From Acidobacteriota bacterium (lineage in GTDB: Bacteria; Acidobacteriota; Thermoanaerobaculia; UBA5066; Gp7-AA6), in the NCBI GenBank assembly GCA_020199905.1, contig JAIVJS010000033.1, positions 1 through 38,156 on the forward strand: a DNA stretch of 38,156 nucleotides. Reading direction: 5' to 3'. Position 1 is the stretch's first letter. Every line of letters begins with the position of its first letter. The notes beneath the pieces are model-generated. The model had not been told where the DNA came from. It did no database searches and was given only the letters and a program-made list of their open reading frames with translations. Below, piece by piece: positions 33,158-38,156 of this stretch. Both the position numbers and the translations under genes were made by a program.

Positions 33158-35862
33158 GAAACGCGCGCCGCGAGCGGGAGCGTCACCCAGGCCTGCGCGC
33201 CTCCTCCCGAGCGGGCCTCGAGCCCGATCTCGCCGCCGTGGCGCCGGATGATCTCTCGCGAGATCGCGAGCCCGAGGCCCGTGCCCCCGGACGTTTTGGT
33301 CGTGTAGAAGGGCTGGAAGAGCCTCTCTCCGTCGCCCCTGGGGGGACCGTCCCCCCGGTCTCCGATCACCACACGCACGGTTTCGGCCTCTTCCCGCAGG
33401 ACGCAGGAGACTTCGCCGTCCTCCGGTGAGGCGTCGCGGGCGTTGGTGAAGAGGTTGACGAAGACCTGCTCGAGCTCGCGGGGATCGCCTTCGATCCAGA
33501 TCGGGCCGGTCGAGCCGTCCACGTCGAAAGTGAGCCGGCGCGTGCCGAGCGTCGTTTCGACCGACTCCGCCGCGTTGGAGATGACGCGCTTCAGGTCGGT
33601 GCGGACGCGGGCCGCGGCGCGAGGCCGCGCGAACTCCAGAAGGTTGTTCACCAGGTGGGCCGCGCGGAAGGTCTGACGCTCCATTTTCTTCAGGATCGCG
33701 TAACGCGGATCCCCCGGCGCCGTGTCGGCGAGCAGCATCTGCGCGTAGGAGGAGAGCCCGGCGATCGGAGTGTTGACCTCGTGCGCGACGCCCGCCGCGA
33801 GCACCCCGAGAGACGCCAGCCGCTCGCGCTCGGCGAGGGCGCGCTCCGCGCGAAGCCGGTCCGTCACGTCGTCGACGAGGACGACCTTGCGCTCCGGGGC
33901 GCCCTGGAAGGCCGAGACGGAGACGCGGACGTCTCTTTCCTCGCCCGAGGCGTTCTCGAATCGCGCCTCGATCGTGTTCTCCGCTTCCGTGAACTCGGGC
34001 AGTTCGACTCCCGGCAGCACCTCCTCGAACCGGCGGCCCCGCAGGTCTTCCTCGGTCTTCCCGACGAGGGCGGCGAAGGCGGGGTTGGCGGTGTGCACCC
34101 GCTCCTCCGCATCGAGGACGACGATGCCGGAGGAGGAGGAGCGGATGACGCTCTCCTGGTACTGCTGGAGGGTCCGGATCTCCTCGAGGCGCTCGGCGAG
34201 CGCCCCGTAGAGGCGGGCATTCTCATAGGCGAGGCCCGCCTGCGCCATCACGGCGACCAGCAGCGCCTCGTCTTCCGAGGAGAGGGGGACTCGCCCGTCC
34301 TTGTGTCCGACGCCGAGAGCGCCGACGAGGACGCCGCCGCAGCGCATCGCGAGGAACGTTCGATACCCTTCGTCATGAAGGCGCGTGGCCGCGTCCGGAG
34401 TCTCCTCGCCGAAACCGGGAGCGCGAAGGCGCCAGACGTCCTCGCCCGTGAGGTTTTCCGTGAGAAGCCGGGCCTCGGGGCGCGGCAGCCCTTTTTCTTC
34501 GAGGAGGAAGAGCGCGCACGGAACGACGTGCATCCCCTCCTCGACGCGCTGCACGATCGCCTGGACCAGCTCCTCGCGGGGCCGCGGCGTCGAGAAGTCG
34601 CGGGCGACGTCGAGAAGCGCGCGCCGCGCGCGGTAGGTGTCGTGGTACTGGATGCGCTCGAGGACGCCCGTGATCCGCTTCTTCATGGGGACGAGGAGCG
34701 AAGCGAGCACGAGACCGGATCCGAAAGCGATCACGTTCTTGCCTGCTTCCGCCATACCTTCCAGAGTCCGATCGAGCAGCGCGTTCAAGAGGACGAACGC
34801 CATGCCGCCGAGCACTACGGCGGCGGTCGTCGCCAGAGCCTCGCGAACGAAGATCTCGACGTCCCAGAGACGCCACTTGAGGATCGCGTACGCAAACGCG
34901 AGAGGGATCAGGACGAGCGGGATGACGGCGGCGTTCGAAAGCAGCGGGGAAGAGAGCCCGAAGATGCGCGGGAGAACGTAAAGAAGGAGGAACGGCGCGA
35001 CGCCGACCGTCACGCCGAGGCCGATCCAGCGAATCTGTTTCTCGGCGACCGCGTCGCCGCGCGACCGGCGGAGAAGCCCCCCGACGCGCAGGAGTATGGC
35101 GGCGGCGGAGGCGGCGAAGTACACGAGCCAGAACCGAGTCGCCCATTCGAGGAGGAGCGCGGGCTCGTCGACGTGGAGGAAAAACGGACCCTCCTGCAGG
35201 AAGAGGTAAATCACGCCCGGCAGATACAGGAGCGGGATGAGCCCGCGCCGCGCGATGGGTTTCGGGAACACGAGGAAGAAATGGAGGAGGAGCGCCGGAA
35301 GAAGCGCGCGGTAGGCGTCTTCCGCCAGGAGGAACGCCCGCCACGCCGCGTCTCTGGGGCCCGCGGGGGTGATCGCGTAGACGGCGAAGGAGGCCAGGCA
35401 GACCGCGCAGAAGATCCGGGAGGCTTCGGACCGGTCTCGGGCGACCGTGAAGAGTCCGATCGCGAGATAGAGCAGCCCGACGAACGCGAGAAAAACGTAG
35501 GGCCAGTCGGCGCGGGCGTTCACCTTCCCGAGCAGGACCTCGCGGATCTCGCTGCCTCGCTCGACCAGGAGTCGGTGGGGATACGGCTTTCTCGCCAGGG
35601 CGCGGTCGGGCTCGGGGATCGACGCCGCGGTCCTGCCGTCCGCCGTTATGAGCCGGTCGCCCGGGGCCAGTCCCGCCCGCGCCGCCGCGCTCTCCTTTTC
35701 GACGGATTGGACGACGAGCGCTCCCCCCGAGGGCCGGCTTTCGAACCCGGCGCGCGTGAAGCTCTCGACCTTCCTTGTGAAGGAGAGAAAGGAAAGCCCG
35801 ATGGTGCCCGCCGCGAGGACGACCGCGAGGGTGCCGAGTACGACTCTCCCGGGTCGGGGCAT
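33154..35862 (-). CDS. PDZ-membrane-GAF-PAS histidine kinase
   Basis: 902 residues from the ATG at 35862; a TTG at 35883 gives 909. In order: an N-terminal membrane helix (about 5-25), a PDZ domain (about 45-110, 'VEKESAAARAGLAPGDRLITADG'), some eight membrane helices (115-395), a GAF domain (410-560), a PAS domain (570-670), HisKA with H694 ('AAGVAHEVNTPIAGL') and a HATPase with N-box 'NLFTNARDA' and 'GGTGLGLAISREIIRRHGG'. A PDZ ahead of the membrane part suggests sensing of periplasmic protein ends. The partner is the overlapping NtrC-type regulator. A sigma-54-like promoter lies just upstream. Confidence 0.9.
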   Translation of the reverse strand: MPRPGRVVLGTLAVVLAAGTIGLSFLSFTRKVESFTRAGFESRPSGGALVVQSVEKESAAARAGLAPGDRLITADGRTAASIPEPDRALARKPYPHRLLVERGSEIREVLLGKVNARADWPYVFLAFVGLLYLAIGLFTVARDRSEASRIFCAVCLASFAVYAITPAGPRDAAWRAFLLAEDAYRALLPALLLHFFLVFPKPIARRGLIPLLYLPGVIYLFLQEGPFFLHVDEPALLLEWATRFWLVYFAASAAAILLRVGGLLRRSRGDAVAEKQIRWIGLGVTVGVAPFLLLYVLPRIFGLSSPLLSNAAVIPLVLIPLAFAYAILKWRLWDVEIFVREALATTAAVVLGGMAFVLLNALLDRTLEGMAEAGKNVIAFGSGLVLASLLVPMKKRITGVLERIQYHDTYRARRALLDVARDFSTPRPREELVQAIVQRVEEGMHVVPCALFLLEEKGLPRPEARLLTENLTGEDVWRLRAPGFGEETPDAATRLHDEGYRTFLAMRCGGVLVGALGVGHKDGRVPLSSEDEALLVAVMAQAGLAYENARLYGALAERLEEIRTLQQYQESVIRSSSSGIVVLDAEERVHTANPAFAALVGKTEEDLRGRRFEEVLPGVELPEFTEAENTIEARFENASGEERDVRVSVSAFQGAPERKVVLVDDVTDRLRAERALAERERLASLGVLAAGVAHEVNTPIAGLSSYAQMLLADTAPGDPRYAILKKMERQTFRAAHLVNNLLEFARPRAAARVRTDLKRVISNAAESVETTLGTRRLTFDVDGSTGPIWIEGDPRELEQVFVNLFTNARDASPEDGEVSCVLREEAETVRVVIGDRGDGPPRGDGERLFQPFYTTKTSGGTGLGLAISREIIRRHGGEIGLEARSGGGAQAWVTLPLAARVS

Positions 35863-35886
35863 GGATCGGGTCACAGCGCTCAATCC

Positions 35887-35903
35887 AGCAATCCGAATGC
35901 CAT
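35887..35903 (-). promoter_or_regulatory. Sigma-54 -24/-12 promoter candidate for the PDZ kinase
   Basis: On the minus strand TGGCAT (-24) is followed by TCGGA and TTGCT (-12), with the exact GG-N10-GC spacing. The start would be near 35877, about 15 nt before the ATG at 35862. No clear Shine-Dalgarno is seen in that leader. The regulator it would serve has an intact GAFTGA loop. Confidence 0.4.
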
Positions 35904-36252
35904 GGCCTCAGCCTACACCGTATCCAGCAACACCAGCCTCTGCAGCAGTTAGCTCGATCAGGCTTTTCGTCCCCACACGCGAAAATCCAAACCCTTGAAT
36001 ACGCTCCAAATTTTCTCAGGGGCAACCAGCAATCGAGCCCATCGACGAACGGATCGCCCTGGCTCCGGCCCCCGCCCCGGCCCTCTCCCCGACGCGCGGG
36101 GAGAGGGAGGAGAGGCTGCTTTTTCGCTTTTGCGGTGGAAAAACCTCGCAGCGGGAGCGTAGCGAGCGAAGGGACGAGACGAGCGGTGAGAGCCCTCAGG
36201 CGAGCCGGCTCGCCGGCGCGTGGCGCCTCCCCGGAGCGAGCGAAGCGACGGT
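35904..36252. other. Spacer between the kinase and outer-membrane genes
   Basis: A 349-nt stretch without a plausible gene. It holds a moderately AT-richer part (35940-36040), the palindrome at 36081-36107, and a run of GAGCGTAGCGAGCGAAG and GAGCGAGCGAAGCGACGG motifs (36150-36250) that resemble the inverted sense of the region at 24391-24450. Confidence 0.6.
36081..36107. repeat. CCCTCTCCCCG palindrome, copy B
   Basis: Identical 11-bp arms to copy A (24531-24557) with a different 5-nt loop (ACGCG). The preceding CCCGG is shared with the half-copy at 6326-6341. CTTTTTCG follows on the plus side, which could give a weak terminator. Confidence 0.7.
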
Positions 36253-38145
36253 TTAGAACGCGATCGCGAGGCCGCCCAGGAACCGGTTGCTGACGGGCGG
36301 ATCTTCGCGATCGGTCGATGCCGTGCTGCGGGCGGATTCGAGGGCCATCAGAAGCTTGCAGTCCGACCCGAAGGGCGTCAGCCCGATCACGGAGAGGTTC
36401 TGCGCGATCGAGATGGCGATCTTGTCGGACTGATTCAAATGCGCGCCGCCTCGGGTCAGAAGCTGCTGGCGCCCTCCCCGGAGGAGAAGGGCAATGCCCG
36501 TACGGGTCGGAAGAACTTCGATGCCGGCGCGGGCGGTCCAGAAGCGGCCCCGGTTCTCGTCGATTCCAAAAAGGCGGGCCGACGGGGCCGAGATTTCTCC
36601 GTCGATCAATCCGTAACGGACGGCGAGGGTCCCCGAGACGGTGTCGCTCAACCGGTGGGTGACGGTCCCCTGGTACTGGCGGAGCACGTTGCCGTCGAAG
36701 AGATAGATGCTGTCGAAGTCGGTCAGGAAATCGCCCTCGAAGAACGCGCGCACCGCTTCGTTCACCCGCTGATTGGATGCCTCGACGCGGAAGGAGCCAT
36801 CCTGTCCGGCGCGGCGCTCGAAACCGACCGAAAAGGCCTTCCGCGAAGTCGCTTCGCTCGAGTCCTCGATCGACGCTACGAGCGGCAGCACGTTCGTCGA
36901 CACCCCGGAGGATTCCGCCACGCGGTAGAGGCCGCGCACGAAGAGATAGGTCTGGTTGCCCACGTTGTAGCGCGCGGCGATCCGCGGCGCGACTCCGTAA
37001 CCGCCCGAGAGATACCGCGCCACCACTCCGCCTTCGAGCTCGCCGCGGGTCGACACGCGGGTCGAGGCGGAGGCCGCCAGATCGGCGTCCGGGGCCGAGA
37101 GCAGGAGAGCGCCGTCCGTGCCGACGGCGTTGGGGCCGATCGTGCCTTCCCGGTGGCGATAGGTCATCGCGACGGACGCGCCGGGCGAGTCGCCGGCGGG
37201 ACGGGCGTAGCGCGCCTTGACCTCCCACGTCCGCGATGCCAGCGGGAAAAACGAGGTCCCGGCGGAGGTCGCCCGGTAGAGGTTCGTTTCGTCGACGTAA
37301 CGCGCCGCGACCGATTCGACGTGGCCTTCTTCTTCTCCGCGGCTCCAGCTCACCGCGTGGCTCTGGAGGCTCGCGGCCCGGTCGTCGCTGAAAGAGAGCG
37401 TGTTTCGCCGGCTGGCGACGCGCACGTGGTCCGCGTCGGAGGCCGAGAGGTCGACGGAGAGTCCGGCGGAATTTCCGGTCGCGCGCGATGGATCCGCGAC
37501 GACGCCGGCAGAATCGGAAAGCGCGGCGTAGTCCCCCCGCAGGTCGTATTTCCATCCGTTGGGAAGCCCGCCGCGCACACCGACCGCGGTCCGGGACAAC
37601 GAAGTGTCGCCGGGTGAGACGCCGGCGACGGAGCGGACCTCGCCGCCCATCGCGCGATCGATCCGAAGCTTGTCGCCGCCCGCGATCGCAGGAAGAGCGG
37701 ACGGCCCGTCCTCTTCGAGCGAGATCTCGCGCAGCACATCCGCCGGGACGCGATCGCGCAGCTCCCAGACGCTCGAAATCGCGGACGGGGCGCCGTCCGG
37801 CGCCGCCCCCCGGACCTGCAGCTGGATCCGTACTGCCGAGAGAGCACCCGTCAGCGATGGGTGCCAGATCCGGATCAGCGCGGGAAGAAAGCCCCGCTTG
37901 TAGGCGACGAGGTCGTAGACGCCGACCGGCGCGGAGGGCACGACGAAGGTGCCGTCCGACGCCGTGCGCGACCGGGTCAGAGACGTGTCCCCGAGGTTGT
38001 AAAAGACGACGAGGGCGTCGGAGATCGGCTTCTGAAGGTGACTGACCACGCCCGAGATCGGGGGAGCGGGAGGCTCAGCGTTCGCCAAACCCGGCCAAAG
38101 GAGCGGGATGAGAAGCAGCGGGAAAAGGGGAAACCGACGTCTCAT
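36253..38145 (-). CDS. Outer-membrane beta-barrel protein with N-terminal carboxypeptidase-regulatory-like domain
   Basis: 630 residues. Signal peptide (RRRFPLFPLLLIPLLWPGLANA then EPP), a CarboxypepD_reg-like domain (about 27-110: 'ISGVVSHLQKPISDALVVFYNLGD...TASDGTFVVP...YDLVAYKRGF'), then a long alternating-residue region typical of a beta-barrel ending 'NRFLGGLAIAF' with a terminal phenylalanine. It lacks a TonB box or a recognisable plug domain, so it is not a standard TonB-dependent receptor. Proteins like this are common in Acidobacteriota. No partner gene is visible. The ATG is at 38145, 11 nt from the window edge. Confidence 0.75.
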   Translation of the reverse strand: MRRRFPLFPLLLIPLLWPGLANAEPPAPPISGVVSHLQKPISDALVVFYNLGDTSLTRSRTASDGTFVVPSAPVGVYDLVAYKRGFLPALIRIWHPSLTGALSAVRIQLQVRGAAPDGAPSAISSVWELRDRVPADVLREISLEEDGPSALPAIAGGDKLRIDRAMGGEVRSVAGVSPGDTSLSRTAVGVRGGLPNGWKYDLRGDYAALSDSAGVVADPSRATGNSAGLSVDLSASDADHVRVASRRNTLSFSDDRAASLQSHAVSWSRGEEEGHVESVAARYVDETNLYRATSAGTSFFPLASRTWEVKARYARPAGDSPGASVAMTYRHREGTIGPNAVGTDGALLLSAPDADLAASASTRVSTRGELEGGVVARYLSGGYGVAPRIAARYNVGNQTYLFVRGLYRVAESSGVSTNVLPLVASIEDSSEATSRKAFSVGFERRAGQDGSFRVEASNQRVNEAVRAFFEGDFLTDFDSIYLFDGNVLRQYQGTVTHRLSDTVSGTLAVRYGLIDGEISAPSARLFGIDENRGRFWTARAGIEVLPTRTGIALLLRGGRQQLLTRGGAHLNQSDKIAISIAQNLSVIGLTPFGSDCKLLMALESARSTASTDREDPPVSNRFLGGLAIAF

Positions 38146-38156
38146 ACTGTAGGGCC

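Noticed and set aside
33655-35952. Plus-strand frame opposite the histidine kinase
   Set aside because: Charged low-complexity shadow; the kinase reads with all its motifs on the other strand.

Overview
The window is high-GC bacterial DNA from a Gram-negative (diderm) heterotroph. An outer-membrane barrel with a CarboxypepD_reg-like domain, a SurA-like periplasmic protein, sigma-54 activators and a C4 DksA-like factor fit Acidobacteriota or a neighbouring phylum. That placement is an inference from gene style, not a marker-gene result. Most of the sequence is housekeeping or ordinary accessory genes. I see no tRNA, rRNA, CRISPR array, transposase or phage gene.

Layout. 1-318 is the tail of a TPM-domain protein. 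488-4196 is the conserved block rplU-rpmA-obgE-nadD-rsfS, ending in an overlapping sigma-54 activator with no sensor domain. 4397-6236 holds a dksA-like gene and holA. 6345-7055 is an SDR gene whose 5' end is missing and replaced by a repeat. 7066-13127 is a tightly coupled trio: a giant internally duplicated CPBP membrane protease, an M20 peptidase that appears to start at CTG, and a broken glycoside-hydrolase-like gene. rsmI and a surA-like gene diverge around 14.14 kb. Then 14925-24361, all on the minus strand, is a branched-chain-type ABC uptake cluster (livG-H-M-K-F) with two acyl-CoA/aryl-CoA ligase-type genes, an amidohydrolase, a HIT protein and a DUF1059 protein. livH and livM are both broken by internal out-of-frame deletions. 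24615-28457 is the conserved rpmE-prfA-prmC-murA block. 28625-31645 holds an FHA-GAF-PP2C phosphatase and a metal-dependent deaminase/hydrolase. 31766-35862 is an NtrC-type regulator with its PDZ/GAF/PAS histidine kinase. 36253-38145 is the outer-membrane protein.

How the genes work together. The liv cluster reads as uptake of a carboxylic acid or amino-acid-like compound followed by CoA activation, but as sequenced its two permeases cannot work. The kinase/regulator pair overlaps by ATGA, and a sigma-54-like -24/-12 element sits just upstream of the kinase, which suggests self-regulation. The translation-related blocks are ordinary.

The non-ordinary signals are these: four genes with missing segments, three of them out of frame; a CPBP protease duplicated with a dead second copy; a CTG start backed by a strong Shine-Dalgarno and a 4-nt overlap; a divergent rsmI/surA promoter pair that looks leaderless on both sides; and three families of short dispersed repeats confined to gene ends and spacers. 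I did not find a clearly new multi-gene system.
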